DNA of 47,880 nucleotides. It comes from Verrucomicrobiota bacterium. GTDB lineage: Bacteria > Verrucomicrobiota > Verrucomicrobiia > Opitutales > Opitutaceae. Made by a program: the position numbers and the translations under genes. Every line of letters starts with the position of its first letter. Positions within the stretch are counted from its first letter, which is position 1. Under the pieces are notes generated by a model. The model searched no databases. It was given only the letters and a program-made list of their open reading frames with translations, and was not told the origin of the DNA. The stretch is from assembly GCA_019136515.1 (NCBI GenBank), contig JAGVUB010000056.1, positions 1-47,880 of the forward strand, read 5' to 3'. Below are positions 1-8,109 of the stretch, in pieces.

Positions 1-90
1 GGCGGCCTGCGCGCTCGCGGTCCGCGCCCGGGCGCCCGGGGCACGGCATCCGACCGCACCGCGGCGGTGCGCTCCGTCCGCGGTCGGTCC

Positions 91-1581
91 TCAACCGCCG
101 TTGAGCGGCAGGTAACGCTCGCCAAGATAGCGCACGAGATGCCGCGACGAGATCCCCTCCCCGGTCACCGCCCGCACCAGCTCCTCCGTCTCCAGCCGGC
201 GGCCACGCCCGTGGATCTGCGTCCGCAGCCAGCCGAGCAACCGGTCGAACCTTCCGGCAGCCAGATCCTCGTCGAGCCCCGGCAACGCCGCGCGCACCGC
301 GTACCAGAGCTGCGCGGCGATCATGTTGCCCAGGCAGTAGCTCGGGAAATAGCCGAACGCGCCGCCCGACCAGTGCACGTCCTGCAGGCAGCCCTCGCCG
401 TCGTGCGCCGGGGTGAGACCGAGCAGTTCCTGCGCGAGCGCGTTCCACGTCGCCGGCAGATCCGCCACCGCGAGCTCGCCGCGGAACAGCCGCTGTTCGA
501 TCTCGAAGCGCAGGATGATGTGCAGGTTGTAGGTGACCTCGTCGGCGTCGACGCGGATGAGCGTCGGCTGCACGGCGTTGATCGCACGGTGCAGTTCCTC
601 GGAGCTCATGCCGTCGAGCCGCGGCGCGAACCGCGCGCGGAACCGCGGCTCCCAGAACTGCCAAAACGCCCGGCTGCGCGCCACCTGGTTCTCCCACAGC
701 CGGCTCTGGGATTCATGGATACCCATGCCCACCGCCTCGCCCAGCGGCGTGCCGATCCACTCGCGCGCCAACCCCTGCTCGTAGAGCCCGTGGCCGGTCT
801 CGTGGATCGCGCTGAAGAGCGAGTCGAGCGGGTTGTCGGCGTCGAAACGCGTCGTCATCCGGATGTCGTGCCCGTCGCCCGAGCAGAATGGATGCAGCGA
901 CACGTCGATCCGCCCGCGCCCGTAGTCGAAGCCGAGCGCCGCGGTCACCTCGCGGAGAAACTCGCCCTGCTGCTCGACCGGAAAGCCGCAGAGCGCGGCG
1001 CGCCGGTCGGGCACGCGGCCGGCGACGATCCGCCGCGCCAGCGGCACAAGGTCGCGCTTGAGCTCCGCGAAAAGCGTCTCAAGCCGCGCCGCGGTGATGC
1101 CGGGGTCGTGCTTGTCGAGGGCGTGATCGTAGGCGTCGGCCAGGCCGAGCAGCTCCGCCTCGCGCCGCGCCATCCCGAGCTGCCGTTCCAGGAACGGCGC
1201 AAACTGCGCGAAGTCCCGCGCCGCCCGTGCCGCCGCCCACGCGTGGTAGGAGGCGCTGTCGAGCCGCGCTTTCTCGGCGACAAACTCCGCCGGCAGCTTC
1301 GTCAGCCGGTCGTAGTCCTTGCGCGCTTGCCGCCGCAGCACGCGCTCGTCCTCGGCCGCATCCGCGCCGAGTGATTCGAGCGCGGCCAGCGACTCGCCGA
1401 TGCGCGGGTTGGTCGCCTCGCGATGGTGCAGTTCGGCCAGCAGCGCCGACTGCTCCGCGCGCCGCGCCGCCGAGTCGCTCGGCAGGTACACCTGCTCGTC
1501 CCAGCTCAACAGGCTCTGGACGGAGGCGAGCACGTTGGCGCGTTTGAGATCGGCGACGAGGGCGGTGGCGGCGGGCGACAT
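91..1581 (-). CDS. M32 family metallocarboxypeptidase (carboxypeptidase Taq type)
   Basis: Cytoplasmic zinc carboxypeptidase that removes C-terminal residues from peptides. The 496-residue length is the usual size of the M32 family. The zinc motif HETGH lies at residues 260-264. It is preceded by HPFCSGDGHDIR at 230-241 and followed by a GIHESQSRLWEN block, all hallmarks of the family. The ATG at 1581 gives the family-typical N-terminus with the LLSWDE block near residue 24-29. It is transcribed alone on the minus strand. Its upstream region (1645-1679) carries a tract with a 7-base period. No Shine-Dalgarno sequence is visible. Family assignment is firm; the substrate is not known. Confidence 0.93.
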   Translation of the reverse strand: MSPAATALVADLKRANVLASVQSLLSWDEQVYLPSDSAARRAEQSALLAELHHREATNPRIGESLAALESLGADAAEDERVLRRQARKDYDRLTKLPAEFVAEKARLDSASYHAWAAARAARDFAQFAPFLERQLGMARREAELLGLADAYDHALDKHDPGITAARLETLFAELKRDLVPLARRIVAGRVPDRRAALCGFPVEQQGEFLREVTAALGFDYGRGRIDVSLHPFCSGDGHDIRMTTRFDADNPLDSLFSAIHETGHGLYEQGLAREWIGTPLGEAVGMGIHESQSRLWENQVARSRAFWQFWEPRFRARFAPRLDGMSSEELHRAINAVQPTLIRVDADEVTYNLHIILRFEIEQRLFRGELAVADLPATWNALAQELLGLTPAHDGEGCLQDVHWSGGAFGYFPSYCLGNMIAAQLWYAVRAALPGLDEDLAAGRFDRLLGWLRTQIHGRGRRLETEELVRAVTGEGISSRHLVRYLGERYLPLNGG

Positions 1582-1644
1582 GCCCGCGCAGCATGGCGGC
1601 CGCGCGGCGTTTCACAAGCGGCGCCTCCGACTGCCCTGTACGGC

Positions 1645-1679
1645 GGTTACCGACAACCGGTCACCGGTAACCGGTGACT
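1645..1679. repeat. Degenerate heptamer tract upstream of the M32 peptidase
   Basis: Five consecutive 7-base units of the form GGTNACC. ACC (ACT in the last unit) recurs at 1649, 1656, 1663, 1670 and 1677. It lies about 65 bases upstream of the M32 peptidase start. Its phase and sequence match tracts at 8048-8103, 16524-16586 and 38237-38298. Confidence 0.6.
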
Positions 1680-1681
1680 GC

Positions 1682-2071
1682 TCAATGGCTCTCGCAGGTG
1701 CAGGCGTACTCGGCGCGAGCGCAACCGGCACAATGGCCGAGGTTCAGGTCCAAGCGGAAGTTCTGCGGCTTCGCCTCGGGCGTGGCGCGCACCTGCACGA
1801 CCACCCGGTATGGCTCGCCGGCGGGCAGCGCGTCCTTCGTCGCGAAACCGAACTCGGTCCTCACGACCTCCAGCTTCACGCGACCGCTCGTCGGCTCGGC
1901 CGTGATCGTCACGGCCTGCGAGGTGGGCGCCACCGGTTTCAGCGCGGCATCGTAGAAACGGATCTCCGCCTTGCGCTCGGCGCTCACGACGAACTCGGCG
2001 CGCGCCGGCTCCGTCTCGAGCAGCCGCCCGCCCGCCGGGCCGCCGACGGACAACAGGGTCTTGGTATTCAT
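1682..2071 (-). CDS. Small protein with Cys/His-rich C-terminus, end of metal-efflux operon
   Basis: A 129-residue protein of no family that I recognise. The body looks like a beta-rich domain without signal peptide or membrane segment. It ends in HCAGCARAEYACTCESH, which holds four cysteines and two histidines in CxxC and CxC spacing and looks like a metal-binding tail. It is the last minus-strand gene after the RND pump, separated by about 270 bases that hold palindromic repeats, so co-transcription is possible but not shown. A role as a metal-binding or metal-sensing helper of the efflux system is an inference from the tail and the position. The ATG at 2071 is the only good start. Confidence 0.7.
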   Translation of the reverse strand: MNTKTLLSVGGPAGGRLLETEPARAEFVVSAERKAEIRFYDAALKPVAPTSQAVTITAEPTSGRVKLEVVRTEFGFATKDALPAGEPYRVVVQVRATPEAKPQNFRLDLNLGHCAGCARAEYACTCESH

Positions 2072-2133
2072 GGTTGGATTGGTTTGGTATCGCGTCTGGT
2101 ATGGTGAACGGTCGGCGCCAGCTGGAGCCGGGG

Positions 2134-2157
2134 TGTCCAGTCGAAGAATGGACCTAC
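2134..2157. repeat. Degenerate half of a GTAG-headed palindromic element
   Basis: GTCCAGTCGAAGAATGGACCTAC resembles the right arm of the elements at 2178-2264 and 40542-40630 but has mismatches in the stem. No left arm is recognisable nearby. It is probably a decayed half element. Confidence 0.4.
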
Positions 2158-2177
2158 TGGACGGGCTTGCCGGATAG

Positions 2178-2264
2178 GTAGGACCGGTCTCCGACCGGTC
2201 GCCTCATGCCCGCATCGCAGGGGATGGCTCGAGCCCAACGGGTCCGGTCGGAGACCGGACCTAC
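2178..2264. repeat. REPIN-like inverted pair, copy 1 (87 bp)
   Basis: Starts GTAGGACCGGTCTCCGACC and ends with the inverse arm GGTCGGAGACCGGACCTAC. Each arm is itself a hairpin with a TCTCCGA-type loop, and a central spacer lies between them. Copies of exactly the same length are at 5929-6015 and 6082-6168. The downstream flank (2265-2330) also resembles the flank after the 5929 copy, so the repeated unit extends beyond the palindrome. Confidence 0.75.
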
Positions 2265-2338
2265 GGGGCCGGCCAGAGGACTCCCAACGAACTCTTCTCC
2301 GCGCTGCGCTGCGTCTTCCGGAATTGGCCACACGCGCA

Positions 2339-5300
2339 TCATTGCCCGCCTCCCGCCCGCGGTTTCCGCCGCGCCTCGACGAGGTCGTAGAGCACGGGCA
2401 GGGCGAGTGCCATCGGCACGAAGCCGAGCGAGGCCACCAGCGCGGTCATGAGCTTCGGGCGCAACCGCGTGAGCGTGCCCTCGACCACCGCCGCGCGCAG
2501 CGCCCGGCCCTCGCCGCGGAGCTGGTTGATGTAGCTGATGAGCATGATGCCGTTGAGCACCGCGATGCCGGCGAGTGCGATGAAGCCCACCGCCGCCGAG
2601 ATCGTGAACGGCAGCCCGCGCAACTCGAGCGCGAGCACACCACCGGCCGCCGCGAGCGGCACACTCACAAAGATGAGCGCCGCCTGCCGCGCACTGCCGA
2701 AACTCGCGTACGTGAGCGCGAAGATCAGCGCGAGCGCCACGGGCACGACCACCGCCAACCGCGCGCGCGCCGCCTGCAGGTTCTCGAACTGCCCGCCGAA
2801 CTCGAAGTAGTAGCCGGTCGGAAACTTCACCGCGTCGTGCAGCTTCGCGCTGGCCTCGCGCACAAAGCCATCGGTGTCGCGGCCGCGCACGTTGACGAGG
2901 ATCGCCACGCGCCGCTGCGTGTCCTCGCGAGCGATGAGGCCCACACGGTCCGCGACGGCGATGTCCGCAATCCGCCCAAGCGGCACCTGCACGCCGTCGT
3001 TCTCCGCAGTGCGCACGGGCAGCTCGCGCAACGCGGCGAGGTCGAGCCGCGCCGCCTCGGGCAACCGCACCACGACGTCAAACCGCCGGCTGCCCTCGAC
3101 GAGCGCTCCGGCCTCTTCGCCGGCGAGCGCGGTGGCGACGACGGTATTGATCTCGTCGGCGTGGAGGTTGAGCCGGCGGAGCGCGTCGCGCTTGGGCGAG
3201 ATCTCGAGCATCGGCAGCCGGCCGAGCGCGTCGAACTCCACGTCGGCTCCGCCCGGGATGGTGCGCAGCACGTCGCGGCACTCGACGGCGAGTCGCTCCA
3301 GCTCGGCGAAGTCGTCGCCGTAGATCTTCAGCGCGAGGTCCGCGCGCGCGCCGGCCATCATCTCGTTGAAACGCAGCTGCACCGGCTGGGTGAACAGGTG
3401 CGCCTGGCCGGGGATCGTCGCCGCGAGTTCGCGACGCATGAGCTCCACCAGCTCGGCCTTCGTGATCCGGCGTCCGTCGATCTCGCGCCATTCCGCGCGC
3501 GGCCGGAGCCGCACGTAGGTGTCGGAGGTGTTCGGCCCCATCGGGTCCATCGCGATCTCGGCGGTGCCGAGGCGGGCAAAGATGCCGGCGACCTCCGGAA
3601 ACTTCGCGAGCAGCAGGCGCTCGGTGCGCTTTTGGAGCTCGATCGAATCGGCGAGCCCCACGCTGTTGCCGCGGATCATCTGGATCGCGAGCGAGCCCTC
3701 GTCGAGCTGCGGCAGGAACTCCGCACCGAGCCCGGCGAAGCGCCAGCCCGCGAACGCGAACAACGCCACCGCCGCCGCGACCACCACCGCGCGCCGCCGC
3801 AGCGCCCACTCGAGCAGCGGCGTGTAGAGCGCCTTGGCCGCGCGCACGATGCGGCCGTCGTGCTCCTCGAGCCGGCCGCGCAGCAGCCACGAACAGAGGA
3901 CGGGCATCAACGTGAGCGCCAGCGCGAGCGCGCCGCCGAGGGCGAGCATCACCGCAATGGCCATCGGGCGGAACATCTTCCCCTCGATGCCGGTGAGCGC
4001 GAGCACCGGCGCGTACACCACCGTGATGATGAGCACGCCGAAGAACATCGGCCGCGCCACCTCGCGTGCCGAGGCGCGCACCTCGCGCAGCCGCTCCTCC
4101 GCGGTGAGCGCGCGGCCGAGCGTGCGTTGGCGCTCGGCAAGATGGCGCAGGATGTTCTCCACCATCACCACCGCGCCGTCGACGATCAGGCCGAAGTCGA
4201 TCGCGCCGAGGCTCATCAGGTTCGCGCTCCACTTTCCTTGGACGAGACCGGTGAGCAGGAAGAGGAACGAGAGCGGGATCGCCAGCGCCACGATCGCCGC
4301 CGCGCGCCAGTTGCCGAGCACGGCGAAGAGGATCGCGGCCACGAGCACCGCGCCCTCGAAGAGGTTCGCGCGCACCGTGGCGATCGTCGCGTTCACGAGA
4401 TCGGAGCGGTCGTAGACGACGCGGATCCCCATCCCGGGCGGCAGCTTCGCCTCGATCGCGCGCAACCGCGCCACGGCGGCCTGCGCCACGAGCCGGCTGT
4501 TCTCGCCGGCGAGCATGATCGCGGCACCGGTGACCGACTCCTCGCCGTCCTCGGTCGACGCGCCCGTGCGCACCGCCGAGCCGATGCCGACTGTCGCGAG
4601 GTCGCCGAGCAGGATCGGCTCCGCGGCGGCGGCGAACTTCACGGGCAGCCGCGCGAGCTCCGCGGCGGTCTTCACGCGGGTGTCGGCGCGCACGACCACG
4701 GCCTCGCCGCCCAGTTCGAGCACGCCGCCGCCGGCGTTGTCGGTGCTCTTGCGCACGACGTCGACCAGCTCCGAGAACGCGACGCCCGCCGCGGCGAGCT
4801 TCGCCGGATCGGGCTCGACCACGATCTGCTTCTCGTAACCGCCGATCGCATTCACTTCCGCCAGCCCCGGCGTGGCGCGCAGGAGCGGTTTCACGAGGAC
4901 GTCGTGCGTGAGGCGCAGCTCGCGCAACTGCTCCGCGCGGTCGGCGGGCTTCTGCGCGGCGTCGGCGCGGTAGCGCACCGTGTAGTAGACGATCTCGCCG
5001 AGACCCGTGGCGATCGGCGCGAGCGTGGGCGAGACGTCCGCCGGGAGTGCGCCTCTCGTGTGGGCAAGGCGCTCGTTGACGAGTTGCCGCAGGAGATAGA
5101 GGTCGGACCCGTCGCGGAAGTTCATCGTGACCTGCGAGAGGCCGAACTTCGACAGCGAGCGCAACTCCACCATCCCCGGCAGGCCGGCCATCTCCATCTC
5201 GATCGGCACGGTGACGAGCGTCTCGATCTCGTCGGGCGCGAGACCGCCGACCGCGGTGTTGATCTGGACCTGAGGACTGGTGATGTCGGGCACGGCGTCG

Positions 5301-5407
5301 ACCGTGACGTGGAACGCCGACCACACGCCGGCCGCGACGAGTGCGAGCACCGCGGCGACCACGAAGGAGCGGCGACGCAGGGAGAAATCGATGATTTTTT
5401 CCAACAT
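2339..5407 (-). CDS. Heavy-metal efflux RND pump, CzcA/CusA family, lacking last membrane segment
   Basis: Inner-membrane proton-driven pump of a tripartite metal exporter. The start is the ATG at 5407, giving MLEKIIDFSLRRRSFVV, a typical HME-RND N-terminus; it lies 14 bases after the adaptor gene. The membrane motif DFGLIVDGAVVMVEN lies near residue 400. In the HME classification this acidic form is linked to divalent cations (Zn, Co, Ni, Cd) rather than Cu(I)/Ag(I), so a CzcA-like role is favoured. The protein has 1022 residues. Close to the C-terminus the sequence runs from GFVPMALA directly to LPVLYDLVE. The family normally has about 30 residues between these blocks, including the last transmembrane helix. 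The loss is in frame, so activity is doubtful. Confidence 0.9.
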   Translation of the reverse strand: MLEKIIDFSLRRRSFVVAAVLALVAAGVWSAFHVTVDAVPDITSPQVQINTAVGGLAPDEIETLVTVPIEMEMAGLPGMVELRSLSKFGLSQVTMNFRDGSDLYLLRQLVNERLAHTRGALPADVSPTLAPIATGLGEIVYYTVRYRADAAQKPADRAEQLRELRLTHDVLVKPLLRATPGLAEVNAIGGYEKQIVVEPDPAKLAAAGVAFSELVDVVRKSTDNAGGGVLELGGEAVVVRADTRVKTAAELARLPVKFAAAAEPILLGDLATVGIGSAVRTGASTEDGEESVTGAAIMLAGENSRLVAQAAVARLRAIEAKLPPGMGIRVVYDRSDLVNATIATVRANLFEGAVLVAAILFAVLGNWRAAAIVALAIPLSFLFLLTGLVQGKWSANLMSLGAIDFGLIVDGAVVMVENILRHLAERQRTLGRALTAEERLREVRASAREVARPMFFGVLIITVVYAPVLALTGIEGKMFRPMAIAVMLALGGALALALTLMPVLCSWLLRGRLEEHDGRIVRAAKALYTPLLEWALRRRAVVVAAAVALFAFAGWRFAGLGAEFLPQLDEGSLAIQMIRGNSVGLADSIELQKRTERLLLAKFPEVAGIFARLGTAEIAMDPMGPNTSDTYVRLRPRAEWREIDGRRITKAELVELMRRELAATIPGQAHLFTQPVQLRFNEMMAGARADLALKIYGDDFAELERLAVECRDVLRTIPGGADVEFDALGRLPMLEISPKRDALRRLNLHADEINTVVATALAGEEAGALVEGSRRFDVVVRLPEAARLDLAALRELPVRTAENDGVQVPLGRIADIAVADRVGLIAREDTQRRVAILVNVRGRDTDGFVREASAKLHDAVKFPTGYYFEFGGQFENLQAARARLAVVVPVALALIFALTYASFGSARQAALIFVSVPLAAAGGVLALELRGLPFTISAAVGFIALAGIAVLNGIMLISYINQLRGEGRALRAAVVEGTLTRLRPKLMTALVASLGFVPMALALPVLYDLVEARRKPRAGGGQ

Positions 5408-5421
5408 GGCTGGAGGTGGGC

Positions 5422-5925
5422 TCAGTGCCCGTGGGTGCAGCTCACGCCGCCGTTGACCGCCTGGATTTCCGCGAGCCACAACGCCCGCGCGCCCTGCGCG
5501 ACCACCGTGTCGCCCTCGTAGAGTCCGTCGCGGATCTCGACCCAGCCGCCGGCCACGGCGCCGGTCTGCACGGGCGTGCGCAGGTACCAGCCGCCGTTGG
5601 CGACGAACACGAACTCGCCGCGCACCGTGCGCAACAAGGCCGCCTCCGGAATCGCGGGTGCTCCAGCCACACCGGGCAGATCGCGCGCAGCGACTTCCGC
5701 CGTGGCGAGCCCGATGAATTGCGCCGCGGTCGCGCCAAGCTGGAGACCGCGCCCGGCCTTGAACAACACCGCGGGCGTCGCCTCGGCGGCGTGGTCGTGA
5801 CCGTCGCCATCCGCATGCACAGCGGAGTCGGCGTGTGAGCCGCAGCCGGCGAGCAGCATGGCGGCGAGGAGGCCGGCCAGTGTCCACTGCAGCCGGGGTC
5901 GTATCCTCCGGCCAATTTCAAGCAA
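5422..5925 (-). CDS. Short periplasmic adaptor-like lipoprotein of RND efflux system
   Basis: Membrane-fusion component between the pump and the outer membrane channel. The recognisable part has a lipobox LLAGC after a hydrophobic stretch, a His/Asp-rich segment (HADGDGHDH) typical of metal-efflux adaptors, the barrel and membrane-proximal domain of the family (IPEAALLRTVRGEFVFV to EGDTVVAQGA), and a His-ending tail CTHGH. At about 167 residues it is much shorter than usual CusB/CzcB proteins (about 400); the hairpin and lipoyl parts are not seen. The start is uncertain. I give the TTG at 5925. An in-frame ATG at 6228 overlaps the stop of the TolC gene as ATGA, but translation from there would run through two palindromic repeats. 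Confidence 0.72.
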   Translation of the reverse strand: MLEIGRRIRPRLQWTLAGLLAAMLLAGCGSHADSAVHADGDGHDHAAEATPAVLFKAGRGLQLGATAAQFIGLATAEVAARDLPGVAGAPAIPEAALLRTVRGEFVFVANGGWYLRTPVQTGAVAGGWVEIRDGLYEGDTVVAQGARALWLAEIQAVNGGVSCTHGH

Positions 5926-5928
5926 CCC

Positions 5929-6015
5929 GTAGGACCGGTCTTCGACCGGTCGCCTCAGGCCCACGCCGGAGGGGATGGCTAGAGCCCAAGAAGTCCGGTC
6001 GGAGACCGGACCTAC
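5929..6015. repeat. REPIN-like inverted pair, copy 2 (87 bp)
   Basis: Same structure and length as 2178-2264: GTAGG head, hairpin ACCGGTCTTCGACCGGT, spacer, inverse hairpin ending CGGACCTAC. It forms a direct tandem with copy 3, separated by 66 bases. Both are open in the frame of the adaptor gene. Confidence 0.75.
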
Positions 6016-6081
6016 GGGGCTGTTCGGAGGGTTCCCTGCGAACTCCTCTCTGCGCTGCGCCGCGTCGCTCGTGAGCGCCGC

Positions 6082-6168
6082 GTAGGACCGGTCTCCGACC
6101 GGTCGCTCCAAGCCCACGCCGGAGGGGATGGCTAGAGCCCAACGTGTCCGGTCGGAGACCGGACCTAC
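6082..6168. repeat. REPIN-like inverted pair, copy 3 (87 bp)
   Basis: Third near-identical copy, with GTAGG head and CCTAC tail. It lies between the adaptor lipoprotein and the TolC gene, 57 bases from the TolC stop codon. Confidence 0.75.
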
Positions 6169-6224
6169 GAGGCTTCTCGGACCGGGCTCACCGCGGTCGG
6201 CTACAGCAAAACCGTTTGTGTGTT

Positions 6225-7490
6225 TCATGGCGCGAGGCGCACGGCGCCGAAGTCGAGGCCGGTGAGGAGTTGGAGGCGCAGGCCGGCGGCAAGCGCCTCG
6301 GCCTCGGTGTCGAGCAACGCCTCGACCGCCTCGAGGTACGCATCCTGGAGTTCGAGGTACGTGCCGAGCGGCACCGCCCCGAGCCGGTAGTGCCGGTCCG
6401 CGGCGGCCGCGGATTCGCGGAACTTCGCGACCGCTTCGGGCGACCAGCGGCGGATCTCCGCGGTCTTCGCCGCGAAGGACTGCGCGGCGAGCGTCACCTC
6501 GCGCTCCAGCTCGCGCTGCGCGGCGCGCACCGCGGCCTCGGCCTGGATCCGCCGCGCCTCCGCGGCATCGACACCGGCCCGGGGCGCACGCGTGACCGGC
6601 AGCGGCAGGCTCAGGCCCACGCCGACGGTCGTCTCGCGGCCGTCGCCGCCCTCGCGGGAGTAGAACGGGCTCACCGTCATCGCCGGGTAGCGTTCATGCC
6701 GCGCCAGCCGCACTGCAAAGCCCTGGCGCTCCAGCTCCAGCCGGCGGGCGCGGAACTCGAAGTTGTTCTCGCGCGCGGCGTCGAGCAGCGCGGCGAGTTC
6801 GGGCGCGTCGCCAAAGACCGGAGCCGGCGGCGCGACGACCAGCGGAGCATCGGGCGCAAGCCCGCGCAGCTGATTGATCTCGAGCAGCGCGGCCTGCAGT
6901 TCCAGCTCGGCTGCGGTGGCGCGGCGTTGGAGCACGAGCTCCTGCGCCTCGATCGCGCGCTTCTCCAGCTCGGGCGTGAGCCCGCCCGGCTCGCGGGCGA
7001 GCAGCGTCTCCTTCAGCGCGGCGTAGCGGTCGGCCACCTCGCGCACGGCGGCGGCCTTCACGCCGGCGGCGTGAAGGCCCAGCGCGAGCCCGCGGGCGCG
7101 GGCGGCGAGCTCAGCGCGGAAGCGCGCCAGCCCGGCCTCGGCCACGGCGACATCGCGCTGCGCGACGGCCTTGCGCAGCGCCAGCCGGCCGGGCCACTCG
7201 AAGGTCTGCGCAAGCGAGACCGACCACGCAGCGCCTTCGCCGGCGAGTTCGCCGGAGGCGGCGCGCACGCGTTTGCGGCCGAGTTCGACGGAGAGTTCCG
7301 GCGCGGCCGGCGCCGTGGCGGCCCGGCCTTCGGCGCGCGACGCGGCGACTTCGGCCTCATAGTAGCGCAACTCGGGATGACCGACGACGATCTCGGCGAC
7401 CAGCGCCTCGACCGATGTTGGACTGGGCTCCGCGACGGCCAGCGCCGCCGAAAAGGGAATCAGGGAAAGAAAATGGAAACGTGAGGACAT
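6225..7490 (-). CDS. TolC-family outer membrane efflux channel (CusC/CzcC type)
   Basis: Outer-membrane channel of the tripartite metal exporter. The 421-residue protein starts at the ATG at 7490 with a signal peptide (SSRFHFLSLIPFSAALAVA, mature from about AEPSPTS). It then shows the repeated alpha-helical pattern of outer membrane efflux proteins: rich in Ala, Glu and Arg, with the LAQTFEWPGRLALRKAVAQ segment that is typical of CzcC relatives. The longer upstream ORF start is rejected because it precedes the signal peptide. The gene lies upstream of the adaptor and pump genes and downstream of the small Cys-containing exported protein, all on the minus strand. Confidence 0.88.
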   Translation of the reverse strand: MSSRFHFLSLIPFSAALAVAEPSPTSVEALVAEIVVGHPELRYYEAEVAASRAEGRAATAPAAPELSVELGRKRVRAASGELAGEGAAWSVSLAQTFEWPGRLALRKAVAQRDVAVAEAGLARFRAELAARARGLALGLHAAGVKAAAVREVADRYAALKETLLAREPGGLTPELEKRAIEAQELVLQRRATAAELELQAALLEINQLRGLAPDAPLVVAPPAPVFGDAPELAALLDAARENNFEFRARRLELERQGFAVRLARHERYPAMTVSPFYSREGGDGRETTVGVGLSLPLPVTRAPRAGVDAAEARRIQAEAAVRAAQRELEREVTLAAQSFAAKTAEIRRWSPEAVAKFRESAAAADRHYRLGAVPLGTYLELQDAYLEAVEALLDTEAEALAAGLRLQLLTGLDFGAVRLAP

Positions 7491-7606
7491 GGCGGTTGAA
7501 CGGGAGGTCGGCCGGAGACTCCGGCGCATAGTCGCGACCGGCCCTGTGGGTCCGGTGCACACGAATTCAGCGGACTCGTTCGAGCCCGCTCCGTTTCAAC
7601 AATGCC

Positions 7607-7978
7607 TCAGGGCGCGCGGGCCGGGGCGACCACGCGCTCCACGGCCCGCCACGAGCCGCCGATCTCCGGCGGCGCGGCCAGCCACGGCGTCACGCCGTTG
7701 GCCGCAGCAGTCTCCGCCACGAGCACCGGGCGCAGGATCTCGAGCAACGGCACGACCGGGACGCTCAGCATGGGAGCGTTCAACTCCTCGCGCGGCACCC
7801 CCGCGTCGAACGTCGCGCAATGATCCAGCTCCTCGTGCCCACCGGCGGTGGTCGTGTCGCTGCCGCAGCAGTCGACGACATCGAGCCAGCCCGAGGTCTC
7901 CGCCATGCAATGCAGAGTGGCCGGCAGCCAGAGGGCAGCCAGCAACCACGCGAAGGCGATGAACACGCGGCGAAACAC
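7607..7978 (-). CDS. Small exported Cys/His-containing protein, first gene of metal-efflux operon
   Basis: About 123 residues. The start is uncertain: GTG at 7978 or GTG at 7966, chosen because a signal peptide follows at once (FRRVFIAFAWLLAALWLPATLHC). Just after it comes a cluster of metal-ligand residues (HCMAETSGWLDVVDCCGSD, then HEELDHC). The rest has no recognisable fold. It precedes the TolC, adaptor and RND genes on the same strand, so a periplasmic metal-binding or sensing role is plausible but is an inference from position and residues. The in-frame extension to 8113 runs through a heptamer tract and is unlikely to be translated. Confidence 0.6.
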   Translation of the reverse strand: MFRRVFIAFAWLLAALWLPATLHCMAETSGWLDVVDCCGSDTTTAGGHEELDHCATFDAGVPREELNAPMLSVPVVPLLEILRPVLVAETAAANGVTPWLAAPPEIGGSWRAVERVVAPARAP

Positions 7979-8047
7979 GGGCGTGCATGAGACGGCGGCG
8001 CCGACCGTTGTCAATCCGCGGCAGCGAACCGGCGGCCAACGCCAGTC

Positions 8048-8103
8048 ACCAGTGGCCGGTTGCCGGTAACCGGTGATAGCCCACCGGCCACCGCCCACCG
8101 TAT
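8048..8103. repeat. Degenerate heptamer tract upstream of the Cys-containing exported protein
   Basis: Eight units with an exact 7-base phase: ACC or GCC (once ATA) at 8048, 8055, 8062, 8069, 8076, 8083, 8090 and 8097. It fills the space between the HDOD gene stop (8110) and the start of the downstream minus-strand gene. Confidence 0.6.
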
Positions 8104-8109
8104 CCCGAC

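Noticed and set aside
2324-5521. 1065-codon plus-strand ORF opposite the RND pump
   Set aside because: It is a shadow frame of a GC-rich gene. The sequence is Arg/His/Glu-rich with no domain, whereas the minus frame has clear RND motifs.
5442-5921. Alternative frame ORF starting MKLAGGYDPG in the adaptor region
   Set aside because: It starts with TTG, is Arg/Ser/Pro-rich and overlaps the frame with the lipobox and adaptor domain.
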